Assembly (NCBI GenBank): GCA_954871525.1
Contig: OX940866.1
Coordinates: 10,687,001-10,751,000 of the forward strand
Reading direction: 5' to 3'
Origin: Parietaria judaica
Taxonomy: Eukaryota > Streptophyta > Magnoliopsida > Rosales > Urticaceae
Length of the DNA stretch: 64,000 nt
In this document: positions 10,730 to 22,043 of the stretch, in pieces
Numbering within the stretch: the stretch's first letter is position 1
Layout: every line of letters starts with the position of its first letter
Position numbers and translations under genes: made by a program
The notes under the pieces: model-generated
What the model was told of the DNA's origin: nothing
Database searches by the model: none
The model's input: the letters and a program-made list of their open reading frames with translations, nothing else

Positions 10730-11160
10730 AATCTGAATTCCAAGAAGGTCGCAAATAGAGGAATCCAGCGCAGGAGGGCTCCTCTAAGAACTAGAGAACA
10801 TAAAGAAACGCCTACAACTTAATTATGATACATAAAAGGCAAGAAATTTCTTTGGGGAATAAAAACAAACATGTGGTGGGCAGGGCTCAAACACACCAGA
10901 AAACCAGAGCTATCTTCTACTAAGTACTACTCAAGCAGCCATGGGATAGATTACAGCATAGAAACATCATAGAACCAAGCCGAATCACAGAGAAGCCATT
11001 CGACAAAACCTGACCAAGGGAGGCAGAACAGCAAACAACGAAGGCGAAGGTCGATAGCTCAGACGAGAACCATGGTCATCACTAAACGAGAAGAAAAGCC
11101 AAAAACGCAGCTCACACGAACGAGGCGAGCAGCAACGGAGAGGAGGAACAGCATGCTCTG

Positions 11161-12154
11161 TTTATTTAAAGGCTGCTTTTGAAGATTAATTAATGCGAGG
11201 AAGATCTCAAGGCATGCTTGTGAAATCCAATGCTTTTAGGAAAGCATGAATAGATCGATTACGTTTTAGGATTGTTGAGAAATTCTTTATGTATTTACTT
11301 GGTCCCCTGCTACAAGAAAAGAAATTTGGACAAGCCACATCGCCACTTGCAGCTCTATCCCTTGACGTTAAGCTTGCTATCCTCCCTCATCTCATTGTCT
11401 TATCTCTATACACCCTCAAGCTAAAACCCTAACACGCAGCTGCTCACATTCCTAAGCTCTTGAACCTTCAAACTCTTTTTTAGTTTCCTTCCTTTCAACA
11501 CGCCACAACCCCACCAAACCGTAACATGTCGGCGGCGATATTCGGTGATGTGCCGAGTCGGCGACGAGAACCATATTTCGGCGACGGCGTTCGATAACGC
11601 TCCGGCGAGAACCAACGCTTGCCGATGGCGTTTGGTGACGCTTGGACGAGGACCAACGCTCGCCGATGACATTCGGTGACGAGCCAATGAGGACCGAAGC
11701 TCGTGGATGTCATTCGGTAACGTACCGACGGGAACCGAAGTGCGCATGACGCAGATTCGAAGATCCGCTGACGACGAAGCCCGCCGGTGACACCTGAGCA
11801 CACTTGGCGTTAAACTTTCCTTGGAGCTCAGAAACTAGGTTTGTGAGTTTATACACCACACTTAAAGTTATCAATGAATTTTTGGTTGGAGTAATGCCAT
11901 GTGTTATTAGTAATTAATAACCATGCACCATGGCTCTTAAGAAATTTAGAAGATGTATAGTGGAAGTCTTAGTATAATATGAAAACGTATGAGAATATAG
12001 ATATTTATGAACACATCTTGCCGTGAAAGTATGTGTAAAGTTTTCATATGATGGACTTGAGTTCTTTTAACTTTAAGATGAGAAGATCAAAGGAAGGGTT
12101 ATTTACCCGTTAACAAAGAAACTATATTTATGCATACGCAATCTTTTTCAATAT
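11161..12154 (-). repeat. Distal part of a TGTAACGACC-type LTR-like repeat (left copy)
   Basis: From about 11400 to 12154 the reverse complement resembles 49740-50150 in composition and phrase order (CGTCGGTGAAG-like GC-rich blocks followed by CT/GA-rich blocks). The copy continues beyond the Copia insertion at 17901-19639. No coding frame is believable; the 127-aa and 102-aa frames here are repetitive. 11161-11400 shows nothing I recognise. The left edge is uncertain. Confidence 0.45.
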
Positions 12155-12286
12155 TGTAGAAAGGATTTGGGAAATTTTATTGATTCCATTCATGAATTGG
12201 TATTTACACACTAAGATAAGAAACTAGAAATAACGGCATAAGTACCACAAATCTACAACCTATGATAAACTATACAATATTCTACA
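12155..12286 (-). repeat. 3' LTR of the short-LTR Copia
   Basis: It is 132 bp with TGTAGA...TCTACA ends. The PPT on the minus strand (TTGAAGGGGAG, 12287-12297) abuts it. Confidence 0.93.
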
Positions 12287-12293
12287 CTCCCCT

Positions 12294-14477
12294 TCAAGAT
12301 GGGTAGTATATGTTATACAACCCAAGCTTGGAACTTAGATCATCAAAAGAACACCGAGGTAGAGCCTTGGTGAGGATATCCGCAATCTGAAGTTTGGACT
12401 GAATGTAGCCCAAGTCGACGATGCCTCCGTTTACCTTCTCTGAGATAAAGTGTCTATCTATCTCAATGTGCTTTGTTCGGTTATGGTGAACTGGATTCTT
12501 GGCGATCCTGATTGTGGATTGACTATCACTGAACATCTTCAAGAGCCTCTGGATCGACATTCCCTCGCATATGCCTAATGCGAGGGCACGATACTCGGAC
12601 TCTGCACAACTACGGGAAACAACCGATTGCTTCTTGCTTCTCCAAGTAATGAGGTTTCCCCATACATATGAACAATAACCTGAGGTTGATCTTCGATCAG
12701 TGGCTTTTCCAGCCCAACTAGCATCGGTGAAGATCTCGACCTCACGGTTCTCTGATTTCTTGAACAATAAGCCATGACCGGGGGTAGACTTTAGATACCT
12801 CAAAATTCGGTTCACGGCTTCCATATGGTCCTCGTTTGGGTTGTTCATGTGTTGACTCACAACACTGACAGAGTAGGCGATATCCAGACGTATGTGTGAG
12901 AGATAGATGAGCTTCCCGACAAGTCGCTGATATCTCCCTTTGTCGACAGGAGTACTTTCGGCGGAGTGGGAGAACTTCTTGTTTGGGTCCATCGGAGTGT
13001 CGACCGGCTTGCAACCAAGAAGACCGGTTTCTTGAAGTAAGTCAAGTACATACTTCCTCTGGGAAATAGCAATTCCTTGGTCTGATCTTGCTACTTCCAT
13101 GCCCAAGAAGTATCTCATCATTCCGAGATCTTTAATCTCGAATTGAGTTGCGAGTACTTGCTTTAGTTTGATGATTTCCTCCGAGTCATCACCGGTTAGA
13201 ATGCTGTCGTCAACATACCCAATGAGGATAGCCTTCTTCCCATTGTTGTTCTGTTTGACAAAGAGAGTATGATCGGCTTGACACTGGAGGTATCCGTTGG
13301 AGGTGACGGCCTTGGTGAATTTCTCGAACCAGGCACGAGGGGACTGTTTCAGACCGTACAACGCCTTCTTCAGTTTGCACACTAAGTGCTTCTTGGAGTT
13401 TTGTCCCATTCCTGGAGGAATGTTCATATACACTTCCTCTTCAAGATCGCCGTTTAGAAAAGCATTCTTGACATCAAGTTGATAGAGTGGCCAATCAAGG
13501 TTTACGGCGAGTGAGATAAGAACTCTCACCGTATTCAGCTTGGCCACAGGAGCAAATGTTTCTTGAAAGTCAATGCCTTGAGTTTGAGTGAACCCCTTAG
13601 CAACGAGTCTTGCCTTGAATCTTTCAACACTCCCATCTGATCTATACTTGATGGTGAACACCCATTTACACCCAACTGGGCGTTTTCCACGTGGCAACTC
13701 GGTAAGATTCCATGTTCCATTGTTTTCCAGAGCCCGAATTTCCTCTTCTACCGCATGTTTCCACGCGGGAATTTGAAGAGCTTCATCGATGGAGCTAGGA
13801 ACATGACTACTGTCAAGATTGGAAACAAACGCCCTGTATAATGGATGTAATTGGTTGTAGGAAACATAGCGTTTAATAGGATATTCAGTGTGACCTTGAA
13901 CACCTCTCCTCCGAACACCCTTTCGGAGAGCAATGGGTAGTTCAGAGTCATCAATCACGGGTTCAGACCTTTCCATACCTGAGTCAGATGAGGTAGTAGG
14001 TGCCGGATCCGGTTCTTGGTCGAGTTGAAGATGCATGGGGCCATCTACTTATTCAACAGAATGAGGTGAACTAGGGGGTGACTCTGTGTCAATATCGGCA
14101 ATTTGAGGTGGATTTGGGTTAGGATGAATGGAGATATCGATAGGAAGTTGAGATGAGGATGATGGGATGGATTGAGAACCTTGATTGATTTCCCAAATTT
14201 GAGATTCCCACGAATTCTCCCCCTGAATGTCGGATTTGGGGAAAAAAGACTCACCTTCAAAGAAAGTAACATCCATTGAGTTATAAGTAGTGCGAGTAAA
14301 AGGGCAATAACATCGATACCCTTTTTGATGCAACGAATAACCCAAGAAGATGCACTTGACAGCTCTATGATCGAGCTTTGATCGATTTTTTTTTGTGGAC
14401 ATGGACAAAGACGGAACACCCGAAGACCTTTTTTGGTAGGTAAGAGGAGAAGGATAGGAGATGTGGATGAATTTCAC
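12294..14477 (-). pseudogene. pol: Copia pol C-terminal half: integrase end, RT, RNase H
   Basis: This frame runs from about 14477 (overlapping the previous frame) to 12294, with one TAA at 14049-14051. The RT domain starts at WKHAVEEEIRALENNGTW. It has YQLDVKNAFLNGDL and a YVDDSILTGDD catalytic site. RNase H shows FTDASWAGKATDRRSTSGY and AESEYRAL, ending near KLGLYNIYYPS just before the PPT. It copies element RNA into cDNA and degrades the RNA template. The frame joins the upstream pol at an A9 run (14386-14394 on the plus strand as T9). The catalytic motifs look intact despite the lesions. Confidence 0.9.
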
Positions 14478-16617
14478 TGAGGACTTGACGTGGAGAAAGG
14501 AATTTCAGAACACTACTCGGCATACGGTTGATGAGGTATGTCGCTGTGAGGATCGCATCACCCCAAAAATGTTTTGGGACAGATTTTGCAAACATGATGG
14601 ATCGAGCGACTTCGAGGATGTGCCTGTTTTTGCGCTCAGCAATACCGTTTTGCTGTGGAGTATCCACACATGAGCTTATGTGGACAATCCCTTTTTCAGT
14701 CAAGTACGGAGAGAGAGTTTGATTGAAGTAATCCCGTGCATTGTCCGTATGGAGGACTTGCACACGGGTATCGAATTGTCGTTCAACCATGGAGTAGAAA
14801 TGTTTGAAAATTGGAGCAGCTTCGGATTTGTCTTTCATGAGAAATGACCACGTCATTCTAGTGTGATCATCGATAAACGTAATGAACCACCTAGCACCAC
14901 TAGTATGGCTTACCCTTGAGGGTCCCCAGACGTCACTATGAATCACAGAGAAAGGTTTGGATGATTTATAGTCAATAGCATGAAATGGACTGCGTGTATG
15001 TTTGGCGAATTGGCATACGTGACATTGATACGATGAACATTTTTTCTTAATAAACCAATTTGGGTACACTTTTTCAAGGTATTGAAAACTAGGATGACCA
15101 AGACGGTAGTGCCACAACATAACTTGATCTTCTACAGGAACATTGTTCGAAAGAGTTATAGTATTTGAGGACACAAGACCTTGGTCAGGATTCTGAGCTT
15201 GGTGGTTTGGAAAATTTGTGTCGTCAAACATGTAGAGGCCTTCACGCATCATCCCTTCGCCAATTACCTTCCCGGAACCTATCACCTGAAAATCACAGAA
15301 ATCGGCAAAGAATCGTGATATGCATTTGGAGTCACGCGTGATCTTACTGACAGAAATCAGGTTGCAAGCATGTCTTGGAACAAATAACACTGAGCAAAGG
15401 GTAATGTTCCCAGATAGTCGGATAGAACCAATTCCGACAACTGGAAGAAAAGTGCCATCAGCAGTCCGAACAGTTGAACCCGGTGGACAAGGTCCAAGGG
15501 TAATAAAATAACTCGTTTTGCCCGTCATGTGGTCTGATGCACCTGAATCAACGATCCAAGTGTTGCTCAGGCGAGTTAGAGTGAGGCTGACAGAGTTCAA
15601 ACCTGTGTGAGCATGTAGGCTACTTGGTGAGTTGGTCGAGGAACTAGACCCGGTGGTGAGTTGCTTGTTGATCCTCATTTGGAGAGATGCCATTTGCTCG
15701 ACAATATGGTTCATTTCCTCATAGAGATGAGGGTCTGGCGAAGCACTTGAGACCACAGAAACATCAGAGTCAGTGGCATTGCTACGAGCCTTCTTGCTGA
15801 ATCTGGAGGGAGTTTGTCCCGAACCAGTTGGTTTCCCATGTAACTTCCAACAGTGCGATTTTAGGTGACCGAGTTTATTGCAATGTTCACACTTGGGGCG
15901 TCCTCGATGAGGACCGGAAGGCGGAGTCTGAGAGAAATTATGAGGCCCCTGTTGATGCGGAGTGAACATCCCGGAACCTTCGGTCTTGTCAACGGGCATG
16001 ATAATCTGGCGACTCTCTTCTAATCGGACGAGAGAGAAAGCCTCTTGAGGATCAGGGAGAGGAACAGTAGCCATAATTCATCCACGGACTGCGTCGAATT
16101 CCTTATTGAGACCTAAGAGAAAACGGACAGTTCTTCCTTCTTGAATGAATTCCCGGAAGATAGCCGCATCTCTAGGGGTCTCCCAAGGCTTGACCTGATA
16201 AGTATCCAGTTGAAGCCAATAGTTAGACAGAGCATCGAAATAATCATTGATGTCCATGTCTCCTTGACAAAGATTATACAGGCGAGACTCGAGATCGATG
16301 ACCACCGAAGTATCCTTGTTATTTGAATAAAGCTTACGTGACGAGTCCCAAATTTCCTTAGTAGTATCATAAAGAAGAAACTTCGAACTGAACTTATCTG
16401 TCATTGAGTTAGTGAGCCATGACATGACAAAGTAGTCGGAGTTCTTCCATGAGGCGTATTTTGGATCCTTGGAATCCGGCATGGGTGTCTCACCGGTGAG
16501 ATGTCCGCCTTTCTCTCTTCCGCACACAAACATAAACATGGATTTAGACCATTGAAGATAATTCTTGCCATTGAATTTATGATTGGTCAATTGAGTTTTG
16601 ATCGTGCACGGAAGCAA
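14365..16617 (-). pseudogene. gag-pol: Copia gag-pro-integrase
   Basis: Gag starts at ATG 16617 (MLPCTIKTQLTNHKFNG, with NYLQWSKSM). It runs 179 residues to an in-frame TGA at 16078-16080, a probable CGA-to-TGA change because the same frame continues at once. Next come a CCHC knuckle (CEHCNKLGHLKSHC), protease WIVDSGASDHMTG, pre-integrase LWHYRLGHPSF, and an integrase core with D-D-E residues in FIDDHTR, HTDNARDYF and NGIAERKNR. The frame is lost at the T9 run near 14390. Apart from these lesions the order is the standard Copia gag-PR-INT-RT-RH. Confidence 0.9.
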
Positions 16618-17755
16618 CTCTCTCAGTTGAAGACGACATATTTTATTAGATACTTATCGGGAGGAATCAACCGAGAAAAAATAAATTTCTGGTTGTGGGC
16701 ACACCCTAGAGAAATCGTGAAATGTCTGTGTGTTGGAACACTAAATCTGGTGTTGGAGCACACAAAAATAGAACACAAAATCTGGTGTTGGAACACTAAA
16801 TCCGGTGTTGGAACACACAAAATTTTGAATTTTTTTCTTGTGTGTTGGAACACCAAAAGAGTGTTAGAACATACAGAAATGGGACAAAAATTGAGAGACC
16901 TTTTCCTTTCTCTTTTCGCGTGGGACCCGCCAGAATAGGAAACACCAATTTGATGTCGTTTTTCTTGAGCTGATGAAAAAGGAGATCACTCACTTGAAAT
17001 GAAGCATCCCACACTTTGGCTACGGGACCCACACACTGAAGAGTCAGCCTGATGAGACAGCGACGTGCGACAGAGAAGAAGGGTCACCTCTGGGTCAGGT
17101 CTTCGTCGGAAAGAGGTTCGCCGGAGAGGAGTCGCGCCGGAGCTTCACACGGACCTGAGGGCTTCGAGGGGTCTGCGCCGAATAAGATGAGCAGCAGAGA
17201 TCCGACGCCCACTCTCTTGCAGATCGGGGAAGAGCTTCGCGCTGAGGTGATGTTCCGAGCACGTCGGAGGGAGCACGCGCGGAAGAGAGACGCACGGAGG
17301 ACGGCAAGGCTCGGACTTCGCGCGAAGGCCACGGGACTGAATCGCTGGTCTGGGTCGGAGTTGACGGAGAGCTTGCCAAGAAGAACTTTGCCGGAGAAGA
17401 ACCTCCGAGAAATCTCGCGCTCAGAGAATGCTTGCCGGAATTCTGAGAACTCTCAGATCTGAGTGCCTGAAGGGATGCGCCGGAGCTCGGAGAAGCTCTC
17501 GCCGTGGAGAAGCCCGCTGAGTTGGGGCTGAGGAGCTTGTCCCCGGAGAGCGAATGAGATACGCAGAGGACTTGCGGAAGCCGGAGGAAAGCCGGAGATT
17601 GACGGGAGAGCTTATGAATACCGGAGGAACACCGGGTAAGCTTGAGAATACCGGAGGAACACCGGGAAGCACGGGTCACCGGAGAGATGGCCGGAGATGA
17701 ACGTCCGACGGGAATAAGCGGTGACGGCGGCTAGGGTTGAACTTTCCCTCAACCT
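16618..17755 (-). other. Long 5' leader of the short-LTR Copia
   Basis: About 1.1 kb separates the primer site from the gag ATG, long for a Copia element. It contains 16728-16880, where GTGTTGGAACAC-like words recur about six times. It also has a GC-rich stretch (17050-17700) with CCGGAGGAACACCGGG duplicated near 17617 and 17655. Frames here of 130-190 aa exist on both strands but are Ser/Arg-rich and not recognisable. Confidence 0.6.
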
Positions 17756-17767
17756 AGCTCTGATACA
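17756..17767 (-). other. Primer binding site of the short-LTR Copia
   Basis: On the minus strand TGTATCAGAGCT follows the 5' LTR by one base. It differs from the usual TGGTATCAGAGC only at the third base. Confidence 0.8.
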
Positions 17768-17768
17768 A

Positions 17769-17900
17769 TGTAGAAAAGATTTGGGAAAGTTTATTGATTC
17801 CATTCATGAATTGGTATTTACACACTAAGATAAGAAACTAGAAATAACGGCATAAGTATCACAAATCTACAACCTATGATAAACTATACAATATTCTACA
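17769..17900 (-). repeat. 5' LTR of the short-LTR Copia
   Basis: 132 bp, matching 12155-12286 except at three positions, and followed by the TSD aatat. Confidence 0.93.
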
Positions 17901-19639
17901 AATATATATATAATGCTATGGCCATAGTAGCACTACTAGTTAAATAAATAAAAATGGCACTGAGTATGATTATTTTTCAAACCGTATATATAGATACATA
18001 CATATTAGAAGCATTTTTTAAAAGAAAAAAAGTAACATTCTGTTAACACTATATATGTTTAATATATATATGTATATATAAAAATCTTTTCAAATGCTTA
18101 TACAGAATGTGTATAATTATTATATTTTCTTCACACTTTTATTGTCAGGCGTTATTATATACATATATAATATTTTGAGGGCTTAAGGTATATACATATA
18201 AAATATGTATAGATTGTGAGCTAAATAAATTTTTTAAGTAAATATAATTTACTTTATGCCTGAACACATATATACGCATTTATGTATACATACATTTTTG
18301 AAAATTAAGGTATTGACATGACCTTTTGGGTCAAAATATTTATTATATATATATATATATAATAATAATATATAGGATGAAGTTATATAGTACGGTATAT
18401 TGGACAGAATCTGAAATAGTAATTAAAGTATCATGAGTATGTATTTACAAATCTCTTTAGAGGGTGAAAATAGATCATTAGGATTTGAGTCCTATCAAGA
18501 CAAAATTAGTTGTCTAATAGACTTCTTATGCAGTATAAGAGACTTCTTTGAAGTTTTGTAACTGATATTCGAAAGTATCAGGAAGTTTGGACTCCGTAGA
18601 CATCTTGCGTTGAATAAAATTACTAACGAACTAAGGTACGTACAAGTACTCACCTACATCACGACAATAATATTGTGTGAATATATAGTTGAATATGTCT
18701 GTATGCAATATGTATGCTTATATGTTATTGATATGCTTTGTATGACCATTACTTTATGTGATGTGTCTGCTAATGTGTTAAGTATGATGCTTATTAAAGT
18801 ATAATGATAAAATCTATATGATATGCAAACGATAAGTATATTTTTACGATAAAAATATATATACGTAAATATATTATTTTACAAGAAAAGTTTTTAAGGC
18901 GTCGTACCAGAGACGACTAAGGTCTCACTATGTTATGTTATGATGCCACGGGAACGATTCGGTTTGGGTAGCTCCCCCGATCCCCCGTTGGTTGCGCGCA
19001 ACGGTACGTACGTAGGGCCCAAATTATGTTATATGTATTTGAAATATTATGATGCTTTCAAGATGATATGGTATATTTCAAGATGATATGATATATTTGA
19101 AGATGATATGACATGTTTTAAGATGATACGATATGCTTTATGGTAATGTTTTATGTTTATGTACAACTTAATATGATGTTATGCGAAATGTCACAATATA
19201 AATGATATATGATTTCCATGTATGTTTATTGTGAGTTATATAAGCTTGTACGTACTGGGCGTTAGCTCATTATAGTTGTGATGTAGATCCAGGAAATAAA
19301 CCAGTTGGGATTTAGGAGCGGATGGAGCGGAACCGACATTGCGGCATATATGGTGCATAGGTGGTGGAACCGATCGTTAAGACTTTTTCCGTAATTTATC
19401 ACTTTTTCGTATTTTAATTAAGAAACTTATTTTCAAACTTCAGTAGAGGATTTTCCTTGCGTATTTAAGTATATCGTACTATGAATTTTTGTGATACGAT
19501 TTTAAGTTATCTAATATGTTATTTTGATATACAAAAGAAAAAAAAATCAGATGACAAATTTAGAACTTTATTATCTTATAAGCAGAAATTTTATAAGTTT
19601 AATATTAATAAGTAGCGATCGAAAAAGTGGGTCGTTACA
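17901..19639 (-). repeat. TGTAACGACC-type LTR-like repeat, left copy, proximal part
   Basis: Its minus strand starts TGTAACGACCCAC at 19639. It matches the plus strand from 48765 in ordered blocks: GAAAATAAGTTTCTTA, ACATCACAACTATAA, GCCCAGTACGTACAAGCT, the GTACGTAC...GCGCGCAACCAACGG block, and GGTGAGTACTTGTACGTACC. The TG start and length suggest a solo LTR or a non-autonomous LTR element. About 700 bp at 17901-18590 have no visible partner in the right copy. A 24-bp-like repeat (AGATGATATG units, 19055-19135) and AT microsatellite occur within. No coding sequence was seen. Confidence 0.7.
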
Positions 19640-20480
19640 TTTCTTTATGTAATATATATAAGCGACGGTTGTATTTCATCGTCGGGTCAAAACTCAATTT
19701 TACATGCTGCAGTCGCTGATTCCAGAGTTTTTGAACTCGCCGAGGTCGAGAAGGTTTTGTGGTTTAGATCAATTCGAGGTAATTTACCTATGAAACGATC
19801 TGAGATTTGTGTGGTCACATGTATGTTAGCCTATTGATGTTTGTTGGAAGGAGATAAATTCTGGTTCACGTTGCGTGGTCGGGAGAAAGGCTGATAACTG
19901 CAGCATTAACGTAAGTGTCTTTCTTATTTGTTTGTTTGATTTTTTTATTTTTTCTTATTTGTTATATTGATCTAATGTTTTCTTTAACTTATGAAAATTG
20001 AATCCAGATCATTGCCTTAAAAACTAAAATAAATTTTTGCTTATGAATATTTATACAACTGCCTACCAGGATTTTCATTTGTTTAACAGCTCAATGTATA
20101 GTTTTTTAGTGCAAAATTACGTTGATTGTTGATCGGATATGGTATATTTGCAAGTATTATAATGTTTTATGTATAAAAAGAGAAAAAAAATTGTTTGTTT
20201 TTTTTTTGTTAAAGACATGTCTTTTTGGCTAATCTACATAAAAAAGACTAATCACCTTTCTATAATAGAAGTCTACAATAACAAACAATTAACATAATTT
20301 TTGTTTGCGGACTTTGATATCTTGAGATAATTTTAATATTTTTTTATTGTCTTTAAGATTTTAGAAACCTAAGATATTGTTAATATATTTTGGTTGGTTG
20401 TTTATTATGAAATGTGTATTTTTGAAGTTCTCGAGCTCACAAAATGTGTGTCTTTAATATGTCACTTATTTTGAACACAT

Positions 20481-20523
<43 letters not shown>

Positions 20524-20623
20524 TATCTAATTTATTTAAAATATTCAACAATTTAAAAAATAAAATTGATTATTATTATTTACAATCACAACTTATCTAC
20601 GTATTTTATGGGCCGTGCACTAA
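19640..20623. other. AT-rich intergenic sequence
   Basis: I see no gene. It has a (TA)n microsatellite at 20486-20520. The first 150 bases are more GC-rich (CGACGGTTGTATTTCATCGTCG, a short inverted pair) but have no frame. Confidence 0.5.
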
Positions 20624-21239
20624 TCTATATATATAAAAGGGCAATAATTTCGGGAATCGTGTCGGCCAAAAACCTTCAATTTAGGCTTCATTCTTTTTTC
20701 TAAATTTTCTGAATTATTTTTTAAATGCAAAAATATTCATGCCTTTTCGTAATAAAAAAAATTAATAATAAAAAATGTCTAACAAATAAAGGCACCTCCT
20801 ACGACGACAAGTTGCCTTTCTTCAAACTGGCTTTAATCATTTCTTGAATCAACCTTTCTCCGAACATAACCAACCGCTCTCCAAGTTTTGATGTTGAGTT
20901 CTCTCTCTCTCTCTCTTCAGATTCCATGCAATTGAAAACGTGGAATGCGACAACCTTCTTGCCTCTTATTCCCTACTTATTCTTCTTCTTTTTTGTTCTT
21001 TCTCACAATGTTCTTCTTCTTCTCCGCTGGTCCGAACACTTGCTGCCAAATTCAGGCTTCTCTGTCTTCCCAGTTTTTTTTTTTTTTTTAATTTTTAGCG
21101 CAGGCGTTTCTTGAGGTTGGCTTTTCCTATATACTATACTGTCTCTATACTTACATTACATTGCATGAAGATTTGGATTTTTATTCTTCTGAATCAAAAT
21201 ACATAATTGATACTATCTCTACACTACTTTGAAGACATA

Positions 21240-21374
21240 ACTATCATATCTCTCTCCTCACTATCTCTCAAGGATCATGATCGTTCAATTGGATCACCAT
21301 GTTCCTTTTCAAATTAGAAAATCTCTTCGGTGCAGGTGTTCCACCATAATCTCCACGTAACTCTGTCATGCCAT
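21240..21374 (-). pseudogene. Possible captured coding fragment in the Helitron
   Basis: If the Copia insertion (21375-26751 plus one TSD copy) is removed, a minus-strand frame crosses the site. It runs from about 26810 through 26752 and on from 21374 to a stop near 21268. It reads in pieces such as LGVKTGRLCGCGFGGDGM and MTELRGDYGGTPAPKRFSN. The GC content is higher than the surroundings. I do not recognise the protein, and the open stretch is only about 70 codons, so it may be chance. Confidence 0.25.
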
Positions 21375-22028
21375 TGTTGGGAGAAAGCGCAACGCAACGG
21401 AATCTTAATGTCTCCCAATAGCCGCTGAAATATGAAGGCGATAATAATCGAAACACAACCACGAACACGAGACAATTTTAGCGTGGAAAAACCCCCAAAA
21501 CGGAGTAAAAAACCACGGGACCCGTAGGCCGCTTAAAATCCACTATAATCAAGAGTGAGGTACAAACTAAGTCTTCCCTAGATAAAACTAGAGGCATACA
21601 TCATCATCATCAAGATCGAACACCAATCTCGGATTACAACAAACAAGCAAGAGAAGAATTTGTGAAAAACGTTCCCACAAAACAGCCTCTGGTTTCCACT
21701 CTTCAGACCGACCTAGAAATCTCAAAACCACATCTCCACCGTTCAGAACATACCTCTATGTCTTAGGAACGTTCTGTCCAAAAATCACGACGATCCACCG
21801 GTGAACGAGTGCGCAATGACGATTTTCCTGAGGGTCGACGAAACTGGGCGGAAACCGCGAATTTGCTCTCTTTCTCTCTTTCTCTTGTTTACTCTCACTC
21901 CTTCACTCTTGTATTTCTTCATCTCATCTAAGTCATTTATGACCTAGGCTTCATGGGCCGGGTACATGAATCAATGGGGCAAAAATAACCCACATTGTTG
22001 GGCCTCCAAATAGGAGGGATACCCAACA
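21375..22028 (-). repeat. 3' LTR of the intact Copia
   Basis: 654 bp. On the minus strand it is preceded by the PPT CGGTCGGGGGAGTT (22029-22042), which overlaps the end of the coding region. Confidence 0.95.
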
Positions 22029-22043
22029 AACTCCCCCGACCGA

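Larger units (their letters stand above)
5700..11160 (-). mobile_element. 3'-truncated L1-type LINE, minus strand
   Basis: Reading right to left there is a 5' region (10730 to about 11160, edge uncertain), ORF1 with a DUF4283 and CCHC domain, then ORF2 with endonuclease and reverse transcriptase. It breaks off in the zf-RVT domain at about 5699, directly against Copia sequence. RNase H, the 3' UTR and a poly(A) tail are absent, so a deletion or rearrangement joined the two elements. Both ORFs carry several frameshifts and stops. Confidence 0.85.
12155..17900 (-). mobile_element. Full-length Copia element with short LTRs, minus strand
   Basis: Two 132-bp LTRs (12155-12286 and 17769-17900, TGTAGAAA...TTCTACA) flank a primer site, leader, gag and pol and a PPT. 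The 5-bp TSD aatat stands at 12150-12154 and 17901-17905. The LTRs differ at 3 positions (2.3 percent by eye), so the insertion is older than the one at 21375. The polyprotein is disrupted by a TGA, a homopolymer frameshift and a TAA. Confidence 0.93.

Noticed and set aside
11421..11803. Overlapping 126-aa and 102-aa minus-strand frames
   Set aside because: Built from repeated GC-rich words of the LTR-like repeat; two frames of the same repeat are open at once.
17052..17679. Frames of 136 aa (plus) and 194 aa (minus)
   Set aside because: GC-rich leader of the short-LTR Copia; Ser/Arg-rich repeats, no known domain.
18610..18804. 64-aa frame with hydrophobic residues
   Set aside because: AT-rich repeat DNA; Tyr/Ile/Met/Cys-rich composition follows from base content.
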